A program made the position numbers and the translations under genes. From positions 124,001 to 188,000 of the forward strand of contig JAUIRK010001021.1 of assembly GCA_030549495.1 (NCBI GenBank): a DNA stretch of 64,000 bases, written 5' to 3'. Shown in pieces: positions 36,225 to 48,640 of the stretch. The DNA is from Nectonema munidae. Lineage: Eukaryota; Nematomorpha; Nectonematoida; Nectonematidae. Every line of letters begins with the position of its first letter. Within the stretch, counting starts at the first letter, position 1. Under the pieces are notes generated by a model. The model searched no databases, had not been told where the DNA came from, and saw only the letters and a list, made by a program, of their open reading frames with translations.

Positions 36225-37649
36225 TCAGTGATTTAAGCTTTGCATTTGGTAAGCTCTGTCTTTCATTTGCATGATTAAGTGCTGGTTGATGATAAATGTG
36301 AATTTTAAAACGGATATATCAATGATCGAATTATTCTTCAGCTTCGTCGACGCTCCGGCGTTAACAGGCCTGCCATCAACGATCAGCGCGTGCTTGCCAA
36401 CATTCATCAGAACAAATTCGATATTGTGGCGTAACTTTAGTTGAGCCTGTAAGCGAGAAATTTTATTGGTTGGTCCTTCCAGGCTTAGGTTTATGTCCAC
36501 GGGCGGTCCTTCTGCACTCTCTCTGCCGATTGAGACGTCTCGGGATTTGATCAAATACCTCACCACTCTTCCTTGAAGCGTGGCAAAAACAGAGGAGTCA
36601 AAGGAAAAGGCGAGGTTCAACTCACTTTGCACGAGTACTTGTTGCAAATTTGACATTTCTTTCTCCACAGACTTGACATTTTCTTCACATAAGAGAGCGT
36701 GGTAACACGATTGGAAGGAAGAATCAACGTTGGCTTCGAAAGATATCTGATGCTTGCTACAATCTCCTTCCGACAAAACACTATTTTTCTTCTCAAACTC
36801 CAGTAAATTCTCCATATCTGAAAATTCGTAGGGCAAGACAATGTCGTCAATGATGGTGAACGGCTTAGAAAGTTGATCCGTTAAAATGTTTTGTCGTTTA
36901 AGATAGCACCAGTACTGCAATAAGTCATTTGCATTTCTGCTGGGCAAGAATATTGAGGAGCTTTTGGTAATGATATCCTCAAAGTAAGCTATATCGGGGT
37001 TCAAGTTTGATGAAATTTTTAGAATGATCTCTTGTTCCTCGTGGCTGAAAATGGCTTTGGCGTATATTTCATTAACAATCTTGGAATCCAACTTTTGAAT
37101 AGCACTTTTGGAAGATTTGCTCAAGTCTGCTTGGTACAATAAGCAATACCATCTCTCCTGTATCTCTTTTAGGGAATAGGCAGTGGTGAAGGCAACCCGT
37201 TTGTATACTTTTGTTAAGTCGCACGTTTGCATCGTGTTTACGATCAGGGTCAGATCATCCTCAGGTGTCCACTTTCCTTTGAAGTCATAAGACAAAGAAG
37301 GAGCTTCCACACTCGAGTATTTTCGCTTCGTCCCATTCAACTTCTCCGTTTTGTTATGAGCGCGGGAAGAAGCTTGGTGAGTTGGTAAGGCTGCTGGCTC
37401 CAAGTGAGGCGCTTCCTTGAAATTCGGCTGCACGACCGGCTGCACTCTTTCGTTGAAGGTGTGTTCGTTGCTGCAGGCTTGGGGAGTTGGCACACACGAG
37501 GACGTGGTAACAGCTGACGATGAAACTTCATCCTCAAAAAACCTCTTCTTTTTGATCGTTCGCGAACTCTTTCTTATTTGAGAGGGGTCGTGCGTGCTTA
37601 CAGAATCAATAGAATTGGACAAAAAAGGATCAGAACGTGTTGAAAGCAT
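36225..37649 (-). CDS. MCRS1: MCRS1, microspherule protein 1 (FHA-domain chromatin-complex subunit)
   Basis: MCRS1 is a nuclear protein of the NSL histone acetyltransferase and INO80 remodelling complexes, and also acts at spindle microtubules. From the chosen ATG the product has 474 residues: a low-complexity, basic N-terminus with an RTIKKKR stretch, an MCRS_N domain starting at GKWTPEDDLTLI (about residue 125) and including QERWYCLLY, an acidic linker, and a C-terminal FHA domain (about 360-459). The FHA carries SIGRE, DINLSLEGP, KISRLQ and VDGRPVNAG, all typical of MCRS1, and FxFIINQHLI closes it. An upstream ATG at 37802 is in frame, but its 51 extra residues are AT-driven and hydrophobic, and TTTTTTTTTAG just before 37649 looks like a splice acceptor of a 5' UTR intron. 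The coding region itself is uninterrupted. Confidence 0.95.
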   Translation of the reverse strand: MLSTRSDPFLSNSIDSVSTHDPSQIRKSSRTIKKKRFFEDEVSSSAVTTSSCVPTPQACSNEHTFNERVQPVVQPNFKEAPHLEPAALPTHQASSRAHNKTEKLNGTKRKYSSVEAPSLSYDFKGKWTPEDDLTLIVNTMQTCDLTKVYKRVAFTTAYSLKEIQERWYCLLYQADLSKSSKSAIQKLDSKIVNEIYAKAIFSHEEQEIILKISSNLNPDIAYFEDIITKSSSIFLPSRNANDLLQYWCYLKRQNILTDQLSKPFTIIDDIVLPYEFSDMENLLEFEKKNSVLSEGDCSKHQISFEANVDSSFQSCYHALLCEENVKSVEKEMSNLQQVLVQSELNLAFSFDSSVFATLQGRVVRYLIKSRDVSIGRESAEGPPVDINLSLEGPTNKISRLQAQLKLRHNIEFVLMNVGKHALIVDGRPVNAGASTKLKNNSIIDISVLKFTFIINQHLIMQMKDRAYQMQSLNH

Positions 37650-38179
37650 GACTTGTTTTAAACTAAAAAAAAAGTTAGCATAAATCAAATAATACAGAGA
37701 GCTTTCTTTATTTTGTGAAAAATTTAAAGGAGGAATTTTTAAATATAAATCGCAAGTTTTGAATAGTCGACGTTTCCTACTTTTAATTAGTAAAATATGC
37801 ATAAAATATAGCGTCTTTGTCGCTTGCGTTGTCCTCCTCGACGTTTATTAAATAAATAGTGCTGCTAACATTCTAAAAATCTCTAGTTAAAGACTTTTTA
37901 TTAGGACGGTATATTTACTTTTTATTGTTATTGTCGGCCCCACTCATTTGTCGACAAGTGATAAATGAGCCCTTACGCCAATTCCAGACGCTCTCTTTAA
38001 AAGGATCTAGTATGTGTGGTAATGGCACAGACTGCTGAGTTATGTGCATGCATGCGCTGAGTAATTGTGAGTATTTTTACTTATGCGAAAAAGTCGAAAC
38101 GCATCAATTGACACAAATTGTACATTTTCAAAATCAAAAGTTTCCATATAAAAATTTAATTTATTGACATAAAATAAAG

Positions 38180-38760
38180 AACTTTATTAATTTAAATAAG
38201 GCATTCACATTTCGCAGAGATTGCTCTATTGCAGTTGCTACAAACTTATGCCATATTCAAAGTGGAACAAGCAAGACGATGTTCTTTAGGTTCAATATTC
38301 AAGCAAACTTTATTTGTAGTTTCTGTCACCACAAAGATCTTCAGCAACCCTGTTACTCATAATTATAAGCTGTAGCAGACTGAAACAACAGTTTTGGACC
38401 TACAAACAGTTACAATCCAGCTATTTATTAGAGCGTGATCAATTACATTGTAGAAAACATACATTGACCAACTTCTGCTACATGCTTAGACTGAAAGGTT
38501 CTACAATTTTATCAAAAGCATCTACCCCAACTTTGTTTTTATTATAAAATAGCATTGTTTCTGGTTTCTTTTTTAGGTTGTTTTCTGATGGAATTTGAAC
38601 ATGTAGATGAATGAGCTGAGAACATTCAGAATTTTTGATTTTATTGTCTCAACAGACTTTTTTTTCTTTAGATTTTAAAAAAAAAGTTTGAAGAAGTTCA
38701 TCTTTCTTATTTACATATTTTGGTAATTCTTTGTGTTGTCGATTTGTTCCGACCAAATTA
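38180..38760 (-). pseudogene. piggyBac-family transposase relic
   Basis: Minus-strand reading gives KKKPETMLFYNKNKVGVDAF near 38520-38590, the KPxxxxxYNxxKGGVDxxD motif of piggyBac transposases. After frame changes it continues FYNVIDHALINSWIVTVC near 38400-38460, matching the FxNxIDxAxxNxxxxY segment that contains a catalytic Asp. Cys-rich remnants follow toward 38200. Stops and frameshifts rule out function. It may be related to the source of the TTAA-flanked MITEs, but the termini of this copy were not found. Confidence 0.7.
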
Positions 38761-38779
38761 TAATCTTGTTCAACGACAC

Positions 38780-41700
38780 AAACAAAGATCCAAAAGAGTA
38801 ATTATCGCAGCAAATTTTTTTGAACAACGGCTTCATCATACAACATATTACTTTCAAATAAACTCATCATACCTGATGCAGTTATCATCAATCATCATAC
38901 AATATATTACTATTATTAAATATACTCGTCAGATAAATATTTACATCATACCAAATATATTTAGGAATTCCTATAGGTGCATGATACAGGCATACACAAA
39001 ATAATAGGAAAAACAAAAGTGCTGCGTGATCCTCTTGGTATGGGCCCATGAATAATTTAAATAAGTTTGCCTCCTTCAAAGGAAGCGATCTTTACCATGC
39101 AGATTACACTTCATCATTTGATTCTGATTAATAGATATATCTAAATGTAACCATATCTTCATACTCCAGAGTATCATAGGTGCCAAATTTTTTCATGTTC
39201 TCGGGACCTATTTCTCTATGGTTTTGAAAAGTTCTCTATCGCACATAATAAAAATAAATTCACGCCAAACAATTGTGAATGTGCTTATTTGTATGAGAGA
39301 ATGAAATGTATGAAACGAAATAATAAATCAAATGCGTCAATTGAAGGAAAACGTCCTTGTAGTAAGAAGATATTTCTTCTACACAGATATCCAATATGAG
39401 AAATTAGTTGATATTCACTTTTAAATAATGAAACGGGTTTGGAGAAATTCATCCTTTGCACAATTCGGCCTCAAGGCAATATTTATTAGAAATATATTTA
39501 GAGGCCGATTTGAACCGCTTCCATGAAAAGTCATGAAATTTTAGCATTATTACTTGAGTTGAAATTCGTCATTACACCTCGTCCTCCTAGTGGAATTAGT
39601 GGTATTCATTTTTGGTTCTGCAAACCATGGAACTTGTAGCTTTAAATTATTTCCATTTGTTATAATAAACTATGATTTAAAAAAATGGAAAACTTTCAAA
39701 CAGCTAGTGAAAGAATTTGTTTTGATTAAATGATATTAGAATATTTAGTAGAGCATCTTATTTTTTGAAACATTTTCTATAAATTGAAATAGAAAAATAG
39801 TAAAAAAATCCCACCAAGCTCAAAAAATTAGTTGTATATTGATAGAAAAGAAGAGAATACGTTACTGTTATCTAAAAATGCTTCAAAAATGCAATCAACC
39901 GTTTTTAAAATCATTTATTGCTAAATCAAGGGTCGGCAAGCTGCGGCACGTGAACCCTTTTTATGTAGTTCCATCTCAAAATCTAAAAAAAGATTTTTAA
40001 AAGAATTTTGTGTAAACTTTTTAAGATTTTAGCTCAAACATGCATGTTTTGTAGCGTTTTAAAACAACTTCACATCGTTTTATTCAAAATGATTTAAAAA
40101 AATTGTTTCAATTCTTACAAAATAACGGAGAATAATTACAAAATTATCACTCCTTGCTCAAGTATATTGACAATTAACTAAAATGCTTTTAGAATTTTAA
40201 TATAATAAAAGTAGTAGGGTTATAAGGGAAACAAATAAAACAATATTCAACAAAATAACAATAAAAAAGATATAATAAAGAAAACTGTAAAATAGCGCTG
40301 ATTATTATTAATCATAATACTTACCTGTTGACTCTACCAACAATACCGGGAGACTCTCGGTTTTGGTTGCTTTCTCCTGATCTCCAGTTTTTCAGGTTTT
40401 ATTTCCTGGATTTTAAATTTTTTTATAATTTAGGTCTAAAAAATTGATATCAATATATTGCCCTTGTCATCGATATTGATGACAAGGGCAACAACATTGG
40501 GCATTATCGACTAGATGTTTTTTGGCATTATATTTCCAAGCTAAAAGTCTCTAGAACATGAACAATTCAAAATCCTTCTATATGTAGATGTCTTAATTCT
40601 TGTATTTCAACATAGCAATGCAAATGGGGAACGATGATCAGTAATGTACGACAAAATAAAAACGATATATGGTCATCTTTAAAGTTAGATGGTACATTAG
40701 CAAGGATTTTAGCTACGAAGAAACATACTCCCGAAAGCAAAAATATTTGTTATACTTGGAAACCAGATAGAGTATTACTGAATTTGTCAAAGAAAGCTAC
40801 CAAAACATATAACAATGAAAAAGAATGATTCATTTAGTTTATATCTTTGTTTTTGTTTAGATAAGTATTCTTTTGTTATTAATTAGTGTTTTGCATTATC
40901 CTAAAAAATGGTCAATTATATTTTTAAAATGTTTTTGTTAAAGAGATTAATTCAGAATTTAGTGGCTTTTGTTAGCCTTTTCTAAAAACCTTGTTAGTTA
41001 AAAATAAATTTCAATCTATAAAACAGTTTTCCCTTTTTTAAGCAAAATCTCCCAATTTTTTCAAAGAAAAAATCAAGAATCTCGAAGCTTGGATAATATT
41101 AGTTCTACAGGTATGATAATATTTAAGCCTAACAAAATAATACCTAAAATTTTTAGGATAAAATTAATAGAAGATATTTTAGAAATAAAGTTCGACTAAA
41201 CTTTCAACTAAGCCGCAAAGTAAAAGTCCATAAAATTAACGTTTAAAATTAAAAAAGTCAAATATAGGTTGTATGTGAAAAAAATTCATTTAATTTTTTT
41301 TACAAAAAACTTTGATAGACATTTTAAAAGTATTAACTGATAAATATAAAAACTATTTTTAAAAAAAATTAATAAATGGCAATATTGAATAAGTACAAGT
41401 ATCATGTAGGAAAGTAAATTTTGTATATGTGTGGATCGTGTTGGAAGGCGTGAGTAATTTAAAAAATTTCAAAAATCAAAAAACTTTTGTGGTATGAAAA
41501 TGAAATATTTAAAAATAAGATACTAAACCTTTATTTATATGTATAAGCGAAATTTTTCTCTTTTGTAACAAAAATTATGCAAAGACAGATCGTTGAATCT
41601 TTCTTGTTTATAGTTTGTAGGTTGTTTGATGCGACACACATACATAAGCCACATACGCTGGTTTACAGGCAACTACATGTCCCCCGGCAGAATCTTTCTT

Positions 41701-42350
41701 ATGATTGAGTTGCTCAATAAGAAGTGTTTACTTTCTTTTTCGTGGAAAATGAAATATTTTATTTCTTTGTTTAAATTAAGAAAAGATAATTCTTGTTATT
41801 TATTTTAAAAATTTAACGTTTTACTCGATAGATTTAAGCGTTAAAACAAAATCAACTCTAGCTATTTGTGTTAATTGCATAAATATGGGAAATATTTTAC
41901 TTTAAATTTAGTTTAAAAAACCTATAAAAAGTACGTATCACATGACACTTATAAGCGTGTTAAAATTTATTAGTTGGTTGAATTATAAAAGTAATGTAAT
42001 ATATTCCGTAAATAAAAAAACTCTAAAAGTGGCTTGGTTTGAAAAACTTGACAGAAAAAGAAATAAAAGTCAAAATTGAACCAGCAGCTGTCTTAAATCG
42101 TAATATGTCAATTTATTTACCCAAAAGAAATTCTTTATCTGTTTATAACCGAAAAGTAGTAATTTATCTTGCAGCAAAAAATTATTCAAATTAAAAAACT
42201 AACTGTTGAAATAAGAAGAACAAAGAAAATAATAATTATTGATAGTGTATGGGTCAAAATACTCAAATTCTTAGAAGAGAGAATATTTTAGGAATGATTA
42301 GTTTGTTTACTATACATCAAAAAATTATGAATTAATTAACATCACATCTA
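38780..42350. other. Long stretch without recognised genes
   Basis: TE fragments are visible. Near 39930 the sequence GGGTCGGCAAGCTGCGGC resembles a hAT terminus. At 41612-41685 about 75 bp match the interior of the hAT element at 21877-21950. A perfect hairpin lies at 40458-40491. Open frames at 40634-40828 (64 codons) and 42025-42195 (about 57 codons without ATG) resemble no family I know. Confidence 0.4.
40458..40491. repeat. Perfect 14-bp inverted repeat with 6-nt loop
   Basis: TTGCCCTTGTCATC and its exact reverse complement are separated by GATATT. It is GC-rich against an AT-rich background and so stands out. Its role is unknown. Confidence 0.85.
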
Positions 42351-42365
42351 ACAATGGACATTCTA

Positions 42366-42518
42366 AAAGGGGTGAAAAAAAAAAAAAAACAAAAAAAAAA
42401 AAAAAAACCCCCCCCCCTGCTTTTTTTTTTTTTTTTTTTTTTAATAATAATAATAATAAAAAAAAAGGTTTTTTTTTTTTTTATATATATAATTTATAAA
42501 AATAAAAATATATATTTT

Positions 42519-42562
<44 letters not shown>
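42366..42562. repeat. Extreme low-complexity block
   Basis: About 200 bp composed of A, C and T homopolymers, an AAT run and AT runs in succession. A frame translated through it is meaningless. It may be a real microsatellite cluster or a poorly resolved assembly spot. Confidence 0.8.
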
Positions 42563-42564
<2 letters not shown>

Positions 42565-43511
42565 ATATCCCTCTCTCTAAATAAAATATTTTTTTCTCAT
42601 GCATCTACTGTTTGTGAAAGAAAACAACTTGTTACTTCATCATCACAATGAATGTAGTAATCACAACGGAAAATATAGGCAAGGACTTTATGATTTTTCT
42701 ATGGAATTCTTTCTACAGTAATTTTAATATTCCGTCTTTATTCCAGATTCTAATATAAAATGGATACGAAAGGAGTTTTTGGATTAAGAGCCAGTCCTAA
42801 AACATTGAATGAGGTATAGTTTAGACTTTAGAGAATGAGTGAATACTCATGATTAGTAAATCAAACTTGAGTGTATAGCTTATATAGCGGCAAGTAGATA
42901 GATGCTAGGTTAGGCATGAAGTATATGCTAAAAAGAAATTGTCTACACAATCTCGTAAATACTGATTATTTAATATATGTTGTGGATCGCAAGTATCGAG
43001 ATAATCAATATGTATCAGATTATATCCAGGGTTAATGCCATATATTTAGCTCACCATGAATATACGCCACTGATGTGGGTTCAATTTTAATGAAATAAAA
43101 CAGAACAAATATAACAATTGTGTATATTACATAAAGAGTATCCATTTGTAAATTTATGAATTTTTACTTCATTCAAAATTTTTGAGAAAGGTAAGGTATG
43201 TATGTATTTATGAATTATCTCAACAAAATTATTCAAGGAATTTAATAAGTGACACCTTACTTACACCTTGTATTTTTAGTTAAAAAATTAAATAACTTTG
43301 AGATACATATCCTGAAGATCTAAAAGCACACTTAAGTAGTTTAATTTTGTATGTCCTTTATTTTCATACTATTCATCAATACAAATTTTTTTTTATTATA
43401 ACCATTATATCTTAGATAGAAAATAGCAACAAAAAATCTTTTAATTCAGCGTGACACCAATTAATAATTGAGAATGGTAGTATCGATTCAATAAGGACTT
43501 GTATTTATAGA

Positions 43512-45682
43512 GAAGGGTTTCTAAACCTTTTTGTTGCTGTGTACCACTTATGGACTTATTCTGTAGGTACGTACCACCTAACTTTAACGATTAGTTTTTG
43601 ACCATAAAAGAACTATACTAAAAGGTTAACAGACACAATAACATATAAAAATAATACAAGTAAACGAATCCGCAATTAAAAAATATACAAAACTTAATTT
43701 AATTTATTTTCACCTGTGCATAACCATAAACAAGTAAAATATTTAACTTATCGACCAATAAGTACCGTAAGTCAATGCGATGGCTGGAGTTGCTTTTCTT
43801 TTACTAGTTTTGCAAGCCGTAGAGATATTATACTCACACAACATCGAAAATTGTGTTCTGGGTTTACGAAACGATTTCTTGTGTTCAACTTGATTGTAAG
43901 AAAGGTAGAAAACTCTTGTTCGCATTCCCATTTCGTTGGAAATATGAGAACCTGAGGAATTGCTTTTCACTAGTGACGGATAGGAGGGACTTACATTTAA
44001 CCGGAAGTTGGCCAATTGATGTTTTTCACCTTCGTCGTACTGCAAATCGATGAGTTTTTCTTGTTCGCTAGTTCCTCCTGCGAGATCTCCAGTGTTAGTA
44101 GTAGTGAATGGATTGAAAATTTAAGTGCATGTTTGTGCATCACTATCATTGAAATAGTACCGCCTGATTTCATCTTTCAACAAAAGGAGATCTTTGGTGA
44201 TCTCTTGACCAAATGCAATACTAGGCTCCTCCTTCCCTAAGTGACGCCAAATTCTCACACATTCCAAACGGTCTGTTCTCAATCAACAAATTGAGTTTTC
44301 GAGTAAATGCAGTCAATTTGATTGAGAAAACAATGGTGTTATTTCAGCGCCCTGAGAACAATTGAAATGATACATGACTCCAAAATTATCTGACAGGTAG
44401 GCAAGGTAAAGAATGAAGTTTCCATCTTCAAGGATCTTCTAAACTTCGTGATTTGTTTGGAAAAACTGAAGCAGCTCCTTTCTCAGCACAAAATGGAGCA
44501 TAGTGGTATTCCCTCGAGACAGACACCTCACTTCCGTATGAAAAGCAATGACGTGTATTCTGATCCGATATCCTCACAAATGACCTTGAAGAGACGACTA
44601 TTTAGGGCAGATGTCATAATGTAGTTTACCATTTTAACCACCAGTTTCAAGCTTGTCTTCATATCGGGAGGTAGAACTATAGCAGAGAGAGCAAATCGGT
44701 GTATGAAACATTGAACAGAAGTGACAGATGGAGATACTGGTTACACCTGAGCTTGAAACCCAGATTTTCTCCTAAGCATAACAGGATCGGCGTCAGTTGT
44801 GCAACCTACTAGCTTGGTACATTGGAGACCTTTTTTTTTTTAAAATGTTTCATAAGCTTGAACAGGTCTTCTCCTTTTGTTGTAGTTGTCATTTCATTGG
44901 TCAAGAGTAATTCACTTCGAATTGCATCCTTAGTAGCATAACGCACATATACCAGAAGCTGGCGCAGTTTGACACGTCCGTTGATTCGTCGAGTTGTATT
45001 GCAAATCCATATTTTGAGACCTGTACTTCCGTAATGACTGGTTCATTAATAGCAATAGACATTTCTGTAATACACCTCTATATCGTTTTATTTGACACTG
45101 ATTACGGATGCCATGCTTCACCATTTGTTGTGGAAGGCTTTTATTTCTTCGCCAAAAAAAGTGCAATTTCACAGAAGGCTGTCACAATACCAACCGACTG
45201 CTGATATTACTTCCCCATTTTGTCTAGTCGTTTTTCTCAAGTCGCTCAAAATAATTAGGATCGCGGTATTTCTAGTCTGGATGATTAGTCTGGTAATAAA
45301 TTGATCGCTATACTGTCGTTTGGGCATCTTGATTTGACGCTATAATAATCTGAAATAAAACTAAAAGTTGATTTTTAATATATTAAATATATATAATAAT
45401 TTGCATAATAATCGATAAAAATAAACAATCACGAAGATGGTAAGTTAATTAATCATAGCACTATACCTACTAAGTCAACAGAATGTGATGCATGGAACAT
45501 TATACGCATATGCACATATTTACAAACATTACAGTTGCGGAACTAAAGAAAATGAACTTTAGCCAAATTCACATTTCTCTCTGTGGAAATTTCTGTGAAA
45601 ACAAGTACTTTTTTAAAATTTTTGAAAAACATCTCACGTACCACTTGGAAGGCCTTCGCGTACCACAGGTTGGGAACCCCTG
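43512..45682 (-). mobile_element. Decayed hAT transposon, ZBED5/GTF2IRD2-like family
   Basis: The right end reads inward CAGGGGTTCCCAACCTGTGG, and the left end GAAGGGTTTCTAAACC is a degenerate match (12 of 16). TTATAG occurs just outside both ends, consistent with a decayed 8-bp duplication. The length of 2.17 kb fits an element carrying one intron-less transposase. The coding strand is minus. Confidence 0.78.
43743..45230 (-). pseudogene. hAT transposase pseudogene (ZBED5-like)
   Basis: Pieces in order on the minus strand: TAFCEIALFLAKK, then IAINEPVITEVQ and FAIQLDESTDVSNCA (the first catalytic Asp region), LLVYVRYATKDAIRSELLL, TTKGEDLFKLMKHF, then CFIHRFALSAIVLPPDM, LFHTEVRCLSRGNT (the family's TEVRWLSRG motif) and finally LLLLKDEIRRYY. 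This order matches ZBED5, FAM200 and GTF2IRD2-like domesticated or active hAT transposases. At least six stops or frameshifts are present. The N-terminal BED finger was not found. Three short plus-strand open frames here (43716-44240) are shadows. Confidence 0.82.
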
Positions 45683-46449
45683 TTATAGTTTTTTTTTTAA
45701 TTGCTAAAAAATTTACGGAGCTTGAAAAGTAGATTGGTTCTTACAAATATAATTTTAAATAACATTTTCTTTTTTATTAAAGTCTTTAGAAAATTAAAGC
45801 GCCTTCGTCTTTTCAAAATTTATGGATAGACGTTTTTCTTTCAAAATCTATTGCACCTATCAGCATATGTACATTGTTTATAAAGCAAAACGTTTGCTTT
45901 TTATGTTTTTAAGAAATTTACATACTTGTATGCCTCACTTAATAGACAGTACGTATAAATTATATTCATGCATATCTATACATATTTTAACTTTCTTACT
46001 GACCAACCAAATCTTTTTCAACAACTATCTTCTCACCACACATATTTTCAAACCAAAACCCAAACAATGCAATAAAGTTCCATTTTTCATCAAATTAAAA
46101 ACCCTCAACATTGAAGAAAACTTGATGTTTTGTATCTTATATGCTAAGCTGGCTTATCAATAAGATAGAACAATTATTCCACAAATTACTTCTCTTTAAC
46201 TCATTTTTATCACAACGATTTTTTTTTCTGATAACTCTTCGATTTTTTAACGCTGAAATTGGTATGAATATCTTACTAAAGTATCATTTACAACTCCTCC
46301 TTTTACAAGAACATTTTCTCTTAACTTCTTTACAGGCATATAAAGATTAAATATTTAAAACTTACCTAAAAAAACAAAAATACACTAATTTATTTGTTGG
46401 AAAAATATTTAAATAAAATCAAAAATTAATTTGCACTGTATGCTCGTAA
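45683..46449. other. AT-rich stretch, nothing recognised
   Basis: A 113-codon plus-strand frame (45822-46163) is AT-driven, has no recognisable motif and sits next to no supporting signal. Confidence 0.4.
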
Positions 46450-46779
46450 TCTATGGGCTACCTATCAAACACCTGCGGTACCAAAACTCTTCCGTTACTT
46501 ACTGACATTTTTTTTTTCATCGACCATATCTCCGGAACGGCTGAACCGATTCGGTCCGGATCCTCGGGGGATGAGAGGGATACACCTATCCATCATATCC
46601 ATCAAAAAAAAAAATTCGGAGGTATAGCCTTTTCAAAACGGAAACGTGAGACTAGAGAAAAGTATAGCAGCTAGAGCAAAAATTCCAACGGGGATATGAT
46701 GGATAGACCTGTCCCCGTCTTTTAAGCAAAAAAATTTTCCAGTACCATTATGTAGAACCATTTTGCCAGGAGATTTCGG

Positions 46780-47075
46780 TACTTACTGACGTAAAAAGTC
46801 AAAAAAAGTACCGAAAAATGCATTAGAAGTATATACGAAGGTGTACATAAGTATATACGAAGCATATATGAAGCCTTTGTAAAGCAGTATAATGTATTAG
46901 CAAAGATATACGAATAGGTTTTTGACAATAAAAACGTCAGTAAGTGCCATAATCTCCTGGTATTTTTTGAGTTTTTTTTTCTAGGAAATTTCGATACTTA
47001 ATGACGTAAAAAGTCAAAAAAAGTACCGAAAAATGCATTAGAAGTATATACGAAGGTGTACATAAGTATATACGA
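46780..47075 (+). repeat. Direct duplication of about 85 bp
   Basis: The segment from GACGTAAAAAGTCAAAAAAA to GTACATAAGTATATACGAAG at 46788-46862 recurs at 46999-47073, nearly identical. Both copies follow a TACTTACTGACG/TACTTAATGACG motif. Confidence 0.85.
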
Positions 47076-47149
47076 AGGTCTTATAAGTATGGCTTTTAAA
47101 CTACAAGTTAAATCTTTCTGAAATTTTGCATGGCTATTCATTATACATA

Positions 47150-48640
47150 CTACTATCATAATCTCTCATAAAAAAAAATTTTGGAATAAATTTTCCAATA
47201 CCCCCCCCCCCCCCCTTGGGAAAAATTGTCACTTAGTGACAAAATTTCCTGGCTTTTTAATTAAAAGAGATATTCAAATTCTGTTTGCAGATTCAGAATC
47301 TACGCATAAATCCCTCTCAGAATCACCTATAAAATAATTTTCGAAAAAAATTATCCAATACCCCCCCCCCCCTTTGGAAAAAAAGTCAGTAAGTGACAAA
47401 ATTTCCTAACTTTTTAATTAAAAGAGATATTCAAATTCTGATTGCAGATTTAGAATCTACGCATAAAACTGAGTAAGAAACGCCTCTTTACATGTGTAAA
47501 GATAATTTAAAAAAAAAAAAAAATTAAAAATAGAAAACATTAAATTTAACGCTGAATTGTGCCAAAAGTAAAGTAAAATGGTTAAAACTAATAGAATATT
47601 CGAAATCTACGTAAAAAACTGAACCAGAATCGTATAATTAAAATTTAGTTATAAATTTAATAATATGTATAAAAATAATTCAAAAAGTCAACTCATATAC
47701 TATATATATGTGTACAAAGTATAGCGATTTTCATTAACATTTCCAAATTGACATATTGAAAACCCCTTTTTTGCGATAACTCAATAATTATAAGTCCAAT
47801 CTTGTATTAATGGGTATCAAAATGTTCGTCTCTGCAAGAGCTTTCGAATGATACCAGTTTCAAGTTATTCGGATTTGTGGTTCAGGTTTTAGAACGAAAA
47901 GACACTTTTTGAGCTAAAAAAAGGACTTAGGGTTAAGTAAAATCACTAATATAGACCTCTAAAATAATGAAAATCTAACATATTAAAGTACTATCCGATG
48001 TAAAATTTGATTTTCTTTCGAATGGCCTAGGTTAGAAGTCTGTAAGTAGTGTAGTTCCAGAGTTACGATGCTTTAAATGTCTAAAAATGGGAAAAAACAT
48101 CAAATTTCAAATAGGGTAGCATCTAAATCCAAATATATCAAGCCGATCTCTTAGATATTTAAGCAAAATATTTTATTAATAATGTTCTACAACTTTGTAA
48201 AGTTATAAGTGGCTGTGATAAATATAAATCTATTTTATACACTCTGAAACTTATCTATATATATGTACAAATAGTAAAATCTTCGATATCTTTTTAATTA
48301 TAAGAGATATTCAAATTCTGATTGCAGATTTGGAATCTACGCCTAAAACTGAGTCAGAATCATCTATAAAATAATTTTCTAAAAAATTCTCCAATACCCC
48401 CCCCCCCCCTTGGGAAAAAAGGTCAGTAAGTAACACTTTTCCTGGTAATATTAAAAAAATGTCATAACTTTTTAATTAGAAGAGATATTCAAATTCTGAT
48501 TGCAGATTCGGAATCTACGCCTAAAACTGAGTAAGAATCACCTATAATTCGTTATAACTTTTTAATTATAAGAGATATTCAATTTCTGATTGCAGATTCG
48601 AAATCTACGCTTAAAACTGAGTCTGAATCAATTATAAAAA
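47150..48640 (+). repeat. Left array of C-tract repeat units
   Basis: Units contain GAGATATTCAAATTCTGATT, GCAGATTCGGAATCTACGC, a CTGAGTCAGAATC-type segment, TCCAATAC followed by 9-16 C and TTGGGAAAA, then GTCAGTAAGTGAC. Copies are seen near 47165, 47270, 47400, 48300, 48475 and 48565. The part 47461-48290 is also present as a whole at 53588-54415. Confidence 0.85.
47461..48290 (+). repeat. Large direct repeat, left copy
   Basis: About 830 bp matching 53588-54415 in the same orientation with few differences by eye. It includes the landmarks ATGTGTACAAAGTATAGCGA and GCAAGAGCTTTCGAATGATA. The two copies bracket the recombinase gene. Confidence 0.88.

Noticed and set aside
42354-42584. 76-codon plus-strand frame of Lys and Phe runs
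   Set aside because: It is a translation of homopolymer tracts.
45822-46163. 113-codon plus-strand frame
   Set aside because: AT-driven composition, no motif, no supporting signals.
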